This document shows positions 46,114 to 55,081 of a stretch of 64,000 bases of DNA, one piece after another. This stretch comes from Neisseriaceae bacterium CLB008 (GTDB lineage Bacteria > Pseudomonadota > Gammaproteobacteria > Burkholderiales > Neisseriaceae). The stretch spans positions 2,265,380 through 2,329,379 of the forward strand of contig CP166133.1 in the NCBI GenBank assembly GCA_041228285.1, in the 5' to 3' direction. The notes under the pieces are model-generated. The model was not told the origin of the DNA. It was given only the letters and a program-made list of their open reading frames with translations, and ran no database searches. The position numbers and the translations under genes are program-made. Positions within the stretch are counted from its first letter, which is position 1; each line of letters opens with the position of its first letter.

Positions 46114-47016
46114 ATGCTGCTTACCTCTGCCACACGGCTGATTCAGCCATTGAGCCTAGATGATCGATTCCTATCGACCTTACGCCAAAGCGCGCGCTGG
46201 CACATTCACAGCGCCTTCGACAATACCGTCAACTTGACGGCACCTAACCTACCCTTGCTGACCCTCAGCAATCAAAAAACCGACAGCCTCCCCTTAAGCC
46301 TGATGACTCAGAACGTCAACTTCAGCAGCCTCAGCATCCAGATCGGCCAAGCCGTTCACCATGATGAGCACGCACTGTACCTACCCCATCACGATGCTTT
46401 TGCCCTAACGGCGAAACCACAATCCCATTCTTTAGCCGTGGCGACCGATGCGCTCGATGTCGCAGCGCTGTCCTCAGCGCTGGCGACGCTGCGCGCCACG
46501 CTCAAGCAACAGGCTAGCCCCGGCAGCTTCGTGCCCAGCGTCGGCGCCTCAGCCTTTGAGCTCGGCCTTAGCCGCTGCCTACACCAGCAGGCCCAAGCCC
46601 TACAGCAGACATTACGAACGGCGCAAGCGGCGCCGATCGATGCCGCCGTCTTGGGCTTACTCGGCCTCGGCGTGGGCCTCACCCCTTCGGGTGATGACTA
46701 TTTAGTTGGCGTTTTAGCCGCCCTACGCCTTAACCAGAGCGCTGCGCCAGCGGCCGCAGCCTTAAGCGCCAGCATCAGCCGCCACGCCGAACGACAAACC
46801 AACGCCATCAGCGTGCAGGCCTTAAGCTGCGCTAGCCAATACTATTTTAAATCCAGCCTGATCGATCTCATTCACAGCCTCGCTCAAGGGCAAACGCCGG
46901 CAGCGGTTCAGCACTTAAGCCAGCTGTTACAGACAGGATCCACCTCAGGCACCGACATCGCCTACGGCGTACTCGACACCCTCTTATTGTTTACTTTAGC
47001 AAAGGATGTACCATGA
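46114..47016 (+). CDS. ylbF: DUF2877 protein (YlbF/AllH homologue)
   Basis: A 300-residue protein with the DUF2877 signature LLGLGVGLTPSGDDYLVGVLAALR at about residues 186-209 and SGTDIAYGVLDTL near the C terminus. The N-terminal half is weakly conserved. It is the third component of the FdrA/YlbE/YlbF set. AAGGA precedes the ATG, and its stop overlaps the next gene's ATG (ATGA), so the downstream DUF1097 gene is translationally coupled. Confidence 0.82.
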   Translation: MLLTSATRLIQPLSLDDRFLSTLRQSARWHIHSAFDNTVNLTAPNLPLLTLSNQKTDSLPLSLMTQNVNFSSLSIQIGQAVHHDEHALYLPHHDAFALTAKPQSHSLAVATDALDVAALSSALATLRATLKQQASPGSFVPSVGASAFELGLSRCLHQQAQALQQTLRTAQAAPIDAAVLGLLGLGVGLTPSGDDYLVGVLAALRLNQSAAPAAAALSASISRHAERQTNAISVQALSCASQYYFKSSLIDLIHSLAQGQTPAAVQHLSQLLQTGSTSGTDIAYGVLDTLLLFTLAKDVP

Positions 47017-47504
47017 AAATCAATTGGCCCCTCATGATTTCGGCACTCGTGACCGGTTTTTTATGTGGACTCTGGGCAGGCGTGGCGCCACGCCTAAATC
47101 TGTCGATTTGGGCCGGCTTCGCCGGCTGCACCGCCTACTTCGCCAGCGGCAAACACCAGCTAGAAGGCATTAAAATGACGCTGTACACCACGTTACTGGG
47201 GTCATTTACTGCCTTTGCCATGATCTGGAGCGGCGACAACATCCTCTCGTTCCTGTCACCTAATATGGCCACCGGCATTGCCGTAGGCATCATCGTCGGC
47301 CTGATCGTGCTGTGCGGCGCACTGGATTTTGTGGCTTTTGTCCCGGGGATTTTTGTCGGCTGCTACAGCTATTTCGCCATTGACGGCCAGTGGCCCTTAC
47401 TGATCGCATCTTTGATTGCCGGCACCTTCCTTGGCTGGGCTTGCGATCAAGGCGGCACCAGCCTGACACAACGGCTAGGCCTGAGCCAGGCGCCCAGCCA
47501 GTAG
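47013..47504 (+). CDS. DUF1097 inner-membrane protein, possible transporter of the fdrA operon
   Basis: A 163-residue hydrophobic protein with five or six predicted membrane helices (LMISALVTGFLCGLWAGVAP, LSIWAGFAGCTAYFASG, IAVGIIVGLIVLCGALDFVAFVPGIFVGCYSYFAI, LLIASLIAGTFLGWACDQGG). It belongs to the DUF1097 family (E. coli YcdZ-like), whose substrates are unknown. The four-base overlap with the DUF2877 gene ties it to the operon; a small permease or channel for the substrate or product is the natural guess. No carbamate kinase follows; a terminator does. Confidence 0.78.
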   Translation: MKINWPLMISALVTGFLCGLWAGVAPRLNLSIWAGFAGCTAYFASGKHQLEGIKMTLYTTLLGSFTAFAMIWSGDNILSFLSPNMATGIAVGIIVGLIVLCGALDFVAFVPGIFVGCYSYFAIDGQWPLLIASLIAGTFLGWACDQGGTSLTQRLGLSQAPSQ

Positions 47505-47522
47505 CCTCATTTAGCACGCCTA

Positions 47523-47558
47523 AAAAAACGCCATTGGTCCACTGACCGATGGCGTTTT
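47523..47558. terminator. Bidirectional terminator between the fdrA operon and the second TonB receptor
   Basis: AAAACGCCAT...ATGGCGTTTT outer stem with inner GGTC/GACC pairing, between convergent units. Confidence 0.82.
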
Positions 47559-47584
47559 GGCTTAAGAATACTTAAGCTCTAGGC

Positions 47585-49780
47585 TTAAAAATCATAGCCC
47601 AACGACACCCACAGCTTACGACGGTCGATGTAGGTTCCGCTGTTGCTGCGGCTGGCCATAGAATATTCATACAAGACTTCTTCTTTACCTTTACTGTTGA
47701 TAAAGGTGCGGCTCTTATCAAACTTCTTATCCAATAGATTGTGCACACCGGCGGTGAGGCGCAGCTGCTTATTCATCTGGTAATTCACGCCCAAGTTCAC
47801 AATGGTGTAGCCTTTAAACTTATTGCCGGTTAAATCTTTAATAATGGCGTCATTATCCTTTACCGCGCCCTGATAGCGTTCGCGCGATGACTTATACTCC
47901 GCCTCTAGCCAACCGCTCAAGCGGTCATTGAAGTGGTAATTGGTCGACAAGTTCAAAGCATGGCGCGGGTTGCTCACCAAGTAATTGCCTTCATTGGCGC
48001 CAGATTTGGTTTCGGTTTTTAACCACGTATAAGTTCCTTTGATGGACCAGTCGGGCGTAATGTTGAACTTACTCGCCAACTCCAGGCCCTTAGTCTCGGC
48101 CTTATCAAGATTGACTTTGGTCCCAATGTCTTCTTGATCAGGGAAACCGCCGATGCTCATACAGCCTGGTAAATTAGGATTGTTAGCGTAATCACAGTTA
48201 GCGATGCTGTTGCCGCTGCCGATTTTATCCTTAAACTTATTCAAGAATATCGTCGCCGTGGTGTCAAAGCTGCCTTCTGTAAAGTTAGCGCTTAACTCGT
48301 AATTGGTGGTTTTTTCAGGCTTTAAGTCTGGGCTACCCAAGGTGATTTTTTTACCTTGAGAGGTAAAGCCATTAATGCCATCGTGTAAATCATTCAAGGT
48401 CGGCACTCTATAGCCCGTGCTCACGCCCCCTTTAAGCGTCCATTGTTCGGTCGCGTTCCAGGTCAAATAAGCACGCGGCGTAAACTCACCGCCAAAGGCC
48501 TTATGGTCTTCATAACGCCCGCCCAAGGTCAGGTTAAACTTCGGCAAGAATTGCCAGCTGTCTTCGGCAAATACGGCCCATGAGTCCTGTTTAAAGGTAT
48601 TGCCACGGCCGGCTGCCGCATCTTCGGTTTTATTGTCTTGATACTCAAGGCCGGCTGTGAGGCTATGCGCGCCAAGCTGAGTTCGAAACTTGGTTTGAAA
48701 CAGGGTATCGGTATTTTTCAGTAAGCGTGACTCACCGCCCTTATAGACATAGCCCCACTGCGGATTATTGCCGCCAGGGAGCGTACGGCCTTTGGTTTCG
48801 GTACGCACTTGGCTGACATAGCTTTCCCAATCCCCAATCTCAAACTCAGCCTTATGGCCAATGGCGTACTGTTCACGTAAAAACTCTAGGCGATCTTCAT
48901 AGCCAGAAATATTATTAGGCCTACCATCGTCATGATAAGTGTCTAAGCTACCCAAACGGCTGTCGCGGTTGTCGTACCACTGTTTGGCGGTACCAACGTC
49001 GGCCCAAACGGTGTGAGTGTCATTCACGTTCCACGACAGTTTGGCGCCAAAATCATAGTTTTCACCCCGTCCTGGACGCGGATCACGGCCAGAAGCATTT
49101 GGATTGAGGCGCTCAGAGGACTCCCGATTAAAGAAACGGCCGCGCAGCTCTAAGCCCAATTTGTCCTGTACCAAGGGGCCGCTGGTTTGAATATTAATCG
49201 ATTGGGTGTTCGCGGCCTTACTGTCTTGCTGCAGCTCGGTCTGTACCGTTACATTACCGCCCCACTCGCGCGTGGACACGGGCTTAGTGATAATGTTGAT
49301 GACACCGCCCATGGCGTCAGAGCCGTATAGCGTCGACATGGGCCCACGAATCACCTCAATGCGTTTAATGGCCGACATTGGTGGCATAAAACCAAAACTG
49401 GTGCCGCTAAAGCCATTTGGCGTAACCTCTCCAGACGTGTTTTGACGCCGTCCGTCGATCATGATCAAAGTGTATTCTGATGGCATGCCTCGAATTTCCA
49501 CGCTAAGGTTGCCGGTTTTATCCGTCCCGTTGCGCACATCCACCCCAGGGATGTCTTTTAACACTTCAGCTAAGCTGGTGGCGTTTTTTTGTTTTAATTC
49601 TTCTTCCGTCACCACCGTAATGCTGGCGGGTGCATTTTTTACTTTTTGCTCAAAGCCTGTCGCCGTCACCACCACGTCGCCAATCTTTGCTTCACCGTCC
49701 GTTTGTGCCCAAGCAGCCATCGGCAATAGGCTCGCAGCCAAAACCGTTAACGCCCCAATGCGTATATTTTTCATCTCCAT
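47585..49780 (-). CDS. TonB-dependent receptor, catecholate-siderophore type
   Basis: A 731-residue outer-membrane receptor of the FepA/CirA/BfrA kind. It has a signal peptide (ALTVLAASLLPMAAWA), TonB box GDVVVTATGFEQ, and a plug domain with APASITVVTEEELKQKNATSLAEVLKDIPGVDV, IEVIRGPMSTLYGSDAMGGVINIITKP. The barrel ends LWVSLGYDF with C-terminal Phe. The extended plug wording YTLIMIDGRRQNTSG is shared with ferric enterobactin/colicin I receptors, so a catecholate ligand is likely but unproved. I choose the ATG at 49780 (MEMKN, GGGA upstream); the longer frame to 49867 runs through the Fur box. Iron-repressed expression is expected. Confidence 0.88.
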   Translation of the reverse strand: MEMKNIRIGALTVLAASLLPMAAWAQTDGEAKIGDVVVTATGFEQKVKNAPASITVVTEEELKQKNATSLAEVLKDIPGVDVRNGTDKTGNLSVEIRGMPSEYTLIMIDGRRQNTSGEVTPNGFSGTSFGFMPPMSAIKRIEVIRGPMSTLYGSDAMGGVINIITKPVSTREWGGNVTVQTELQQDSKAANTQSINIQTSGPLVQDKLGLELRGRFFNRESSERLNPNASGRDPRPGRGENYDFGAKLSWNVNDTHTVWADVGTAKQWYDNRDSRLGSLDTYHDDGRPNNISGYEDRLEFLREQYAIGHKAEFEIGDWESYVSQVRTETKGRTLPGGNNPQWGYVYKGGESRLLKNTDTLFQTKFRTQLGAHSLTAGLEYQDNKTEDAAAGRGNTFKQDSWAVFAEDSWQFLPKFNLTLGGRYEDHKAFGGEFTPRAYLTWNATEQWTLKGGVSTGYRVPTLNDLHDGINGFTSQGKKITLGSPDLKPEKTTNYELSANFTEGSFDTTATIFLNKFKDKIGSGNSIANCDYANNPNLPGCMSIGGFPDQEDIGTKVNLDKAETKGLELASKFNITPDWSIKGTYTWLKTETKSGANEGNYLVSNPRHALNLSTNYHFNDRLSGWLEAEYKSSRERYQGAVKDNDAIIKDLTGNKFKGYTIVNLGVNYQMNKQLRLTAGVHNLLDKKFDKSRTFINSKGKEEVLYEYSMASRSNSGTYIDRRKLWVSLGYDF

Positions 49781-49818
49781 GACGTCCCTATAGTTAAATG
49801 ATTCAAAAATGAAACAAG

Positions 49819-49837
49819 AATGAGAATAATACTTATT
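49819..49837 (-). promoter_or_regulatory. Fur-type iron box upstream of the second TonB receptor
   Basis: AATGAGAATAATACTTATT, 39 bases before the start codon, matches about 11 of 19 Fur consensus positions and resembles the box at 10669-10687. Confidence 0.65.
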
Positions 49838-50014
49838 ATTATAAAAAACGCCACATATATTATTCAAATAAGCTAGTTTAGTCTCATTATGGCGACAAAA
49901 TAAAAGATTAAGGTATTAAAATACAAAATAGCGTAAATATTAATTTAATAGTAAGAATCATTAAAAATAAAAGCTTCTGAGCCCAAAAATCTTAGAAGGC
50001 CAGATTCTTTGACA

Positions 50015-50044
50015 CAAAAAAAAGCACCCTTTTGCAAGGGTGCT
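50015..50044 (-). terminator. Terminator of lysC
   Basis: Minus strand: AGCACCCTT-GCAA-AAGGGTGCT stem, followed by eight Ts. Confidence 0.9.
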
Positions 50045-50084
50045 CAGATCCGTGTTTATTGATTTTGGCTTAAGTATGATCGGC

Positions 50085-51314
50085 TTAAGAAGGGGCGTTT
50101 TCTAAGCCAAAGGCTTTATGCAGCACCCGCGTTGCCAACTCTAAGTATTTTTCGTCGATCAAAACAGAAACCTTAATTTCAGACGTACTGATCATTTGAA
50201 TGTTGATGCCTTCTTCCGCTAAGGTGCGGAACATGGTCGAGGCCACGCCGCAGTGTGAGCGCATGCCCACGCCGACGATGGAAATTTTGGCCACGGTGTC
50301 GTCACCGTCGACTTTGGCCGCGCCGATGTTCTTTTGCACTTCGCTCAAGATGCGCATCGCACGATTGTATTCGCCTTTGGGCACGGTAAAGGAGAAGTCG
50401 GTGGTGCCATGTTCACCCACGTTTTGGATGATCATGTCCACTTCAATATTGGCGTCCGACACGGCGCCTAAAATTTGAAACGCGATGCCTGGCTTATCTG
50501 GCACGCCCTTCACGTTAATTCTTGCCTCGTTTTTATCAAACGCAATGCCTGCCACTACTGCTTTTTCCATGTCGCCATCTTCCTCAAATGTGATCAACGT
50601 GCCTTCACCTTCATCTTGAAGGCTGCTGAGCACACGCAATCTAACTTTATATTTACCCGCAAACTCGACCGCGCGAATTTGCAAAACCTTAGAGCCTAAG
50701 CTGGCCAATTCCAACATTTCTTCAAACGTAATCGTTTTTAAGCGGCGCGCTTCTGGCACCACGCGTGGATCGGTGGTGTACACCCCATCCACGTCGGTAT
50801 AAATTTGGCACTCGTCCGCCTTCAAGGCGGCCGCAATCGCCACCGCTGACGTATCTGAACCACCGCGCCCTAAGGTCGTGATCTCACCCTGGCTGTCGAC
50901 CCCTTGGAAGCCAGCCACTACCACCACACGTCCCGCATTTAAATCAGCGCGAATTTTTTCGTCGTCAATGCTCTCAATTCGGGCTTTACCGTGGGCTGAA
51001 TCGGTGTGCATCGCCACCTGCCAACCACAGTAGCTTTTAGCGTCGACGCCGATGCTTTGTAAAGCCATACACAATAGACCAATGGTCACTTGCTCACCGG
51101 TTGCCACCACTACGTCTAATTCACGCGGGTCTGGATAAGGCTGAATTTCGTTGGCCAATGCGATCAAACGGTTGGTTTCACCACTCATGGCAGACAGCAC
51201 CACCACCACATCGTGACCTTCGGCTTTAAATTTTGCGACACGTCTGGCCACATTTTTAATACGATCAGTAGAACCTACAGAAGTACCACCATACTTTTGG
51301 ACAATTAGTGCCAT
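50085..51314 (-). CDS. lysC: Aspartate kinase
   Basis: Phosphorylates aspartate, the first step to lysine, threonine, methionine and diaminopimelate. The 409 residues contain the kinase domain (MALIVQKYGGTSVGSTDRIKNVARRV; TTLGRGGSDTSAVAIAAALKA; YTDVDGVYTTDPRVVPEA) and two C-terminal ACT domains (about 265-340 and 345-405) for feedback by lysine and/or threonine. This length and the MALIVQKYGGTSV start are typical of the betaproteobacterial/Pseudomonas-type single-function enzyme. The 226 bases upstream show no lysine riboswitch that I can recognise. Monocistronic. Confidence 0.96.
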   Translation of the reverse strand: MALIVQKYGGTSVGSTDRIKNVARRVAKFKAEGHDVVVVLSAMSGETNRLIALANEIQPYPDPRELDVVVATGEQVTIGLLCMALQSIGVDAKSYCGWQVAMHTDSAHGKARIESIDDEKIRADLNAGRVVVVAGFQGVDSQGEITTLGRGGSDTSAVAIAAALKADECQIYTDVDGVYTTDPRVVPEARRLKTITFEEMLELASLGSKVLQIRAVEFAGKYKVRLRVLSSLQDEGEGTLITFEEDGDMEKAVVAGIAFDKNEARINVKGVPDKPGIAFQILGAVSDANIEVDMIIQNVGEHGTTDFSFTVPKGEYNRAMRILSEVQKNIGAAKVDGDDTVAKISIVGVGMRSHCGVASTMFRTLAEEGINIQMISTSEIKVSVLIDEKYLELATRVLHKAFGLENAPS

Positions 51315-51507
51315 TTTCTTTTCTTCTTTGCAGAATGTTTGTTAACAAAAATGTTGAGCTAGAATTAGTACCACTTTTTAAGCACACTGACAAGAAGCAA
51401 GCCTTAAGAACCGCCGCTTTGTCAGCATATATGACGATTACGCCAAAAAATCACGCTCATTACGCAACATTCGGCGGCAAAGTGATCCAGACGCTGGCTT
51501 AAACGCA

Positions 51508-51533
51508 ATAAAAAAGCAGCCACGAGGGCTGCT
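51508..51533 (-). terminator. Terminator of rph
   Basis: Minus strand: AGCAGCC-CTCGT-GGCTGCT followed by TTTTTTATT. Confidence 0.85.
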
Positions 51534-51540
51534 GAATACC

Positions 51541-52269
51541 TTAAGCGGCGGCAAGAGCCTGCTGCTGTAGAACCAATAGACTGCGAATGCCCGCTTCGCC
51601 TAAATCCAACAGCTGATTCAGCTCAGCGCGGCTAAACGCTTCGCCCTCTGCCGTACCTTGAACTTCAACCATACGCCCAGAGGCCGTCATGACGATGTTC
51701 ATGTCGGTGTCGCAGCCAGAATCTTCAACATAGTCTAAATCCAACAGCGCCTGACCCTGAAACACGCCCACCGAAATCGCCGCCACCGCCTCTTTAATCG
51801 GGTTTTCAGTCAATAAGCCTTTAGCCAAAAGCTGGTTTACTGCCAATTGCAAGGCCACAAAGGCGCCGGTGATGCTGGCGGTACGGGTTCCCCCATCGGC
51901 CTGAATCACATCACAATCGATCAAAATTTGGCGCTCGCCCAGCTTGTCCATGTCCACCACCGCGCGCAAAGAGCGGCCGATCAGGCGTTGGATCTCTTGG
52001 GTGCGGCCACTTTGCTTGCCCGCTGCGGCTTCACGCCGCATACGGCTATTGGTAGAACGCGGCAACATGCCGTATTCGGCCGTCACCCAACCCTTACCTT
52101 GGCCCCGTAAAAAAGGCGGCACGCTTTCTTCCACCGACGCCGTACAAATCACCTTGGTTTGGCCACACTCAATCAGCACCGAGCCTTCGGCCTGCGGTAA
52201 AAAATGCGGGGTCAGGGTCAAAGCACGTAATTCATCAGGCTGGCGATTGCTGCGTTGGTAGGGCGTCAT
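51541..52269 (-). CDS. rph: Ribonuclease PH
   Basis: Phosphorolytic 3'-exoribonuclease that trims tRNA 3' ends. The 242-residue protein contains the family features [63 protein letters not shown] and [19 protein letters not shown], with the conserved phosphate-binding Arg residues. I take the ATG at 52269 ([10 protein letters not shown]), which has AAGGA 6 bases upstream; the ATG at 52275 would touch that site. It is divergent from yicC, a frequent neighbour of rph in proteobacteria. Confidence 0.95.
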   Translation of the reverse strand: MTPYQRSNRQPDELRALTLTPHFLPQAEGSVLIECGQTKVICTASVEESVPPFLRGQGKGWVTAEYGMLPRSTNSRMRREAAAGKQSGRTQEIQRLIGRSLRAVVDMDKLGERQILIDCDVIQADGGTRTASITGAFVALQLAVNQLLAKGLLTENPIKEAVAAISVGVFQGQALLDLDYVEDSGCDTDMNIVMTASGRMVEVQGTAEGEAFSRAELNQLLDLGEAGIRSLLVLQQQALAAA

Positions 52270-52481
52270 GTACATTCCTTAAATAAGCATTCAGTGGCTC
52301 AGCGCCACTTTAAAGTCAAAATGATACCGTTGATTGACATAAAGCTCAAAGATAAATGCCCGCACCCCACCGCAAAGAGCCAACGACACTGGCCTAGGCA
52401 GAGCCCTTTATTGTATATTGAAGGCCTGCGTTTAAAGCATGAAGCGTTTAAGCGCCCTTTCAATCGTACAAAGGTTTCCCC

Positions 52482-53348
52482 ATGATCCATAGCATGACAG
52501 GCTTTGCCAGCGCCAGCGGTGAATTTGCCCAAACCCGCATCAATCTCGAACTACGCGCCGTCAACCATCGCTACCTCGACATTCAATTCAAAGCGCCTGA
52601 AGAAGTCCGTGTGCTTGAAGGCACCATGCGCGAGGCCATCAGCCAGCACGCCTTTCGCGGTAAAATCGAATGCCGCATCCACATCAATGTATTACACGAC
52701 CAGCAAACCGAACTGCGCTACAACCATGAATTAATCAACAACCTCAGCCAGCTGAATCAAACCCTTTTAGCCGAACATCCTCAGCTACAGGCCTTAAGCG
52801 TGTCCGATATTTTGCGCTTCCCAGGCGTACTGAGCGAAAGCAGCATTGACCAAGAGGCCATTAATCAGGCCGTATTGGGCTTGCTTAGCCAAGCCCTCAC
52901 CGACTTCGCCCAAAGCCGCGCACGCGAGGGAGAAGGCCTGCAACAGCACATTCTGAGCCGCCTAGAGCAAATGGAAGCAGTGATGAGCAATATCGAAGGC
53001 CTATTCCCCAGCCTGGTGGCCCAGCACATCCAAAAAGCAGAAGAGCGCCTACGCGAAGCCGTGGCCAATATTGAGGACGACAGACTCAAACAAGAGTTCG
53101 CCATTTTCATGCAAAAAGCCGACGTTGACGAAGAGCTGTCGCGCTTAAAAAGCCACATTAAAGAAGTGCGCCGCACGGTTTCGGGTAAAGGCTCGGTCGG
53201 CAAACGCCTCGATTTTCTGATGCAAGAATTGAATCGCGAAGCCAATACCCTAGGCAGTAAGGCGATTGCCACCGAATGTACCCAAGCTTCGGTTGAACTT
53301 AAGGTGTTGATTGAACAAATGCGCGAGCAGGTTCAAAACATCGAATAA
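52482..53348 (+). CDS. yicC: YicC family endoribonuclease
   Basis: A 288-residue protein with the YicC N-terminal domain (MIHSMTGFASASGEF, NLELRAVNHRYLDIQFKAPEEVR) and the C-terminal DUF1732 domain (SRLKSHIKEVRRTVSGKGSVGKRLDFLMQELNREANTLGSKA). E. coli YicC is an endoribonuclease implicated in small-RNA decay. Stand-alone transcription unit divergent from rph and closed by a strong terminator. Confidence 0.94.
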   Translation: MIHSMTGFASASGEFAQTRINLELRAVNHRYLDIQFKAPEEVRVLEGTMREAISQHAFRGKIECRIHINVLHDQQTELRYNHELINNLSQLNQTLLAEHPQLQALSVSDILRFPGVLSESSIDQEAINQAVLGLLSQALTDFAQSRAREGEGLQQHILSRLEQMEAVMSNIEGLFPSLVAQHIQKAEERLREAVANIEDDRLKQEFAIFMQKADVDEELSRLKSHIKEVRRTVSGKGSVGKRLDFLMQELNREANTLGSKAIATECTQASVELKVLIEQMREQVQNIE

Positions 53349-53356
53349 ACACCCAC

Positions 53357-53398
53357 AAAAAGGCCGTCCTGCTTATGTACAAGCAGGACGGCCTTTTT
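53357..53398. terminator. Bidirectional terminator after yicC
   Basis: AGGCCGTCCTGCTT pairs with AAGCAGGACGGCCT around a 6-base loop, flanked by A- and T-runs. It also serves the convergent repeat-protein gene. Confidence 0.93.
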
Positions 53399-53464
53399 TA
53401 TCGTGACTGATGAGCATTGAGTTTGTGCAGTATGTTCCAGCATACGGCTCTTTTTCAACAGCGT

Positions 53465-54775
53465 TTACTGCTTCACGCTCGCCCCATAGCGGCGTTCTTT
53501 AAACATCATCGCCTGGGTAAGACAGCTTTGCACATCGGGCACCAGGCTATGCTGATACAGCGCAATGAGCCGATCGTATGTGGCACTGGCTGCCTCAATC
53601 CGCCCAAGCTGGCCCAACACAATGCCTTTATTCAGCATTGCGCAGGCCACACAGGCCATCACTCGTTCATGCGATTCGTCACCAAAACGTTCAATGAAGG
53701 CACAAAAGCCATCGACTTTATCCTGATGAACATCATGCCGCAGCAACAGCCGGTTCAGCATGGCCTGAGCCAAATAGCCCTGTAGCTCTACACCAAGGCT
53801 GTCGTCAAAGCGTGCAATCATCTGATCATAGGTCCGCAACGCCTCTTTAGGCTGCTGTAAGCCTGTATAAGTCAACGCTAGATTCAGCCACGTTTGGGCC
53901 ACACAAACGGCGACCTCTCCCTCTTCTTGCCCCTGAAAACGCTGGATCAAGCTGTGGTAAATGGCCATCTGCGCCTGCGGCTGCTGTAGCACGCCATAGG
54001 TAGCGCCCTGATTCATCAAGGCCTTGACCAAATACACACGCATTTCCTCGTTCGGCAACGGCGTGAGCCAATCGATCAACGCCTGATAGCTGGCCAACTC
54101 GGCTTCGTGCTGGCCCAAAGCGGCCAAAGCCAGTCCTTTATTCAGCATCAGTTTGGCAACGTATTGCTGTAAAGGCGCGTGATCGGTGTGCAAAAAACGC
54201 TGAATCATTTGATCGTAGGCCAAGAGCTGCGCCGTCCACTGGCCTAAGTCCCCCAGCAGAGTGATTTTATTCACCATCACGTGGGCCAGCTGAATCACCA
54301 TATCGTGCGCTTCTACCGCATAGAATTGCTGAATAATCTCATCGTAGAGCCTTAAGGCCGCCCCAGCCTGAGTCAGCTCAGCCAGCGTTGCTGCCTTATT
54401 CATCAAGGCCTGCATGCCCAACGATTGCAGTACGGGCTGAGGCTCAAAGCGGGCTAGATGCTGGACAAGATCGTCGTACAGACAAAGCTCTGCCGCCGTC
54501 TGCCCCATATCGCCCAGCGTCATGCCCTGATGCAGCATGGCGTAGGCCACAAAATACTGTACCGCGACATCATCGCTGTCTTGAAACCTCTGTAAAAGCT
54601 GCTGTAAAAGCGCCAGCTTGGTTTTAACACACCCTCTTTGCCCCTCCCGAATGGCCTGCTGAAACTGTGCTTCAGCCGCAGCAACCTGATTGATTTTGGC
54701 TGCCTGCCGCCGCCCCTGAGTCGACCCTCTCAGCCCACCAGCAGTGGGCAGGACCGTTTTCTTTTTAAGATTCAT
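53465..54775 (-). CDS. Tetratricopeptide-like repeat protein with 41-45-residue units
   Basis: A 436-residue soluble protein without signal peptide. After a basic N-terminus (about 1-30) it is built of roughly nine repeats of 41-45 residues. Each follows the plan V-x-x-x-V-A-x-A-M-L-N-K-G-x-T-L-G-x-L-G-Q, then A-x-x-x-Y-D-x-x-I-x-R-F. Clear copies begin near residues 115, 159, 202, 245, 288 and 373. The unit is a TPR helix pair plus a third helix, longer than the canonical 34 residues. Such arrays act as protein-binding scaffolds; the partner is unknown. It is transcribed alone; no enzymatic domain is present. Confidence 0.8.
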   Translation of the reverse strand: MNLKKKTVLPTAGGLRGSTQGRRQAAKINQVAAAEAQFQQAIREGQRGCVKTKLALLQQLLQRFQDSDDVAVQYFVAYAMLHQGMTLGDMGQTAAELCLYDDLVQHLARFEPQPVLQSLGMQALMNKAATLAELTQAGAALRLYDEIIQQFYAVEAHDMVIQLAHVMVNKITLLGDLGQWTAQLLAYDQMIQRFLHTDHAPLQQYVAKLMLNKGLALAALGQHEAELASYQALIDWLTPLPNEEMRVYLVKALMNQGATYGVLQQPQAQMAIYHSLIQRFQGQEEGEVAVCVAQTWLNLALTYTGLQQPKEALRTYDQMIARFDDSLGVELQGYLAQAMLNRLLLRHDVHQDKVDGFCAFIERFGDESHERVMACVACAMLNKGIVLGQLGRIEAASATYDRLIALYQHSLVPDVQSCLTQAMMFKERRYGASVKQ

Positions 54776-55027
54776 TATTCGGTCTTTTCGTTGTTTGTTA
54801 AATAAGCCACGGGGGCCAAGTCTTTATTCGTTAAATCTTCTGCAAAAAAATGATTTCAATATAAACAACCACTTAAATAAAACAGAAGACCTGAATTCAT
54901 GCTCAGCTTATCCTAGATTCTAGGCAAAATCGTGACAACACCCCGCAATCTTTACCTTATTTTGCACAACGCAGACCAAAGTAGCCGGCTATACGCCTAA
55001 GCTACCCCATTGCTTATGCCCATAAAA
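54776..55027. other. Upstream region of the repeat-protein gene
   Basis: AT-rich stretch of about 250 bases between the lpdA terminator and the repeat-protein gene, expected to hold the latter's promoter on the minus strand. No clear -35/-10 pair and no small gene seen. Confidence 0.4.
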
Positions 55028-55058
55028 AACCCCACCCTGTTTTAAAACAGGATGGGGT
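55028..55058 (-). terminator. Terminator of the aceE-aceF-lpdA operon
   Basis: Minus strand: ACCCCATCCTGTTTT pairs with AAAACAGGGTGGGGT (one mismatch), followed by TTTTTT. Confidence 0.88.
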
Positions 55059-55081
55059 GATCTCACAATTAGGGACTAAAA

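Noticed and set aside
51315-51540. Lysine riboswitch or leader gene before lysC
   Set aside because: No recognisable conserved lysine-element pairing or terminator/antiterminator; the 64-codon frame there has no features.
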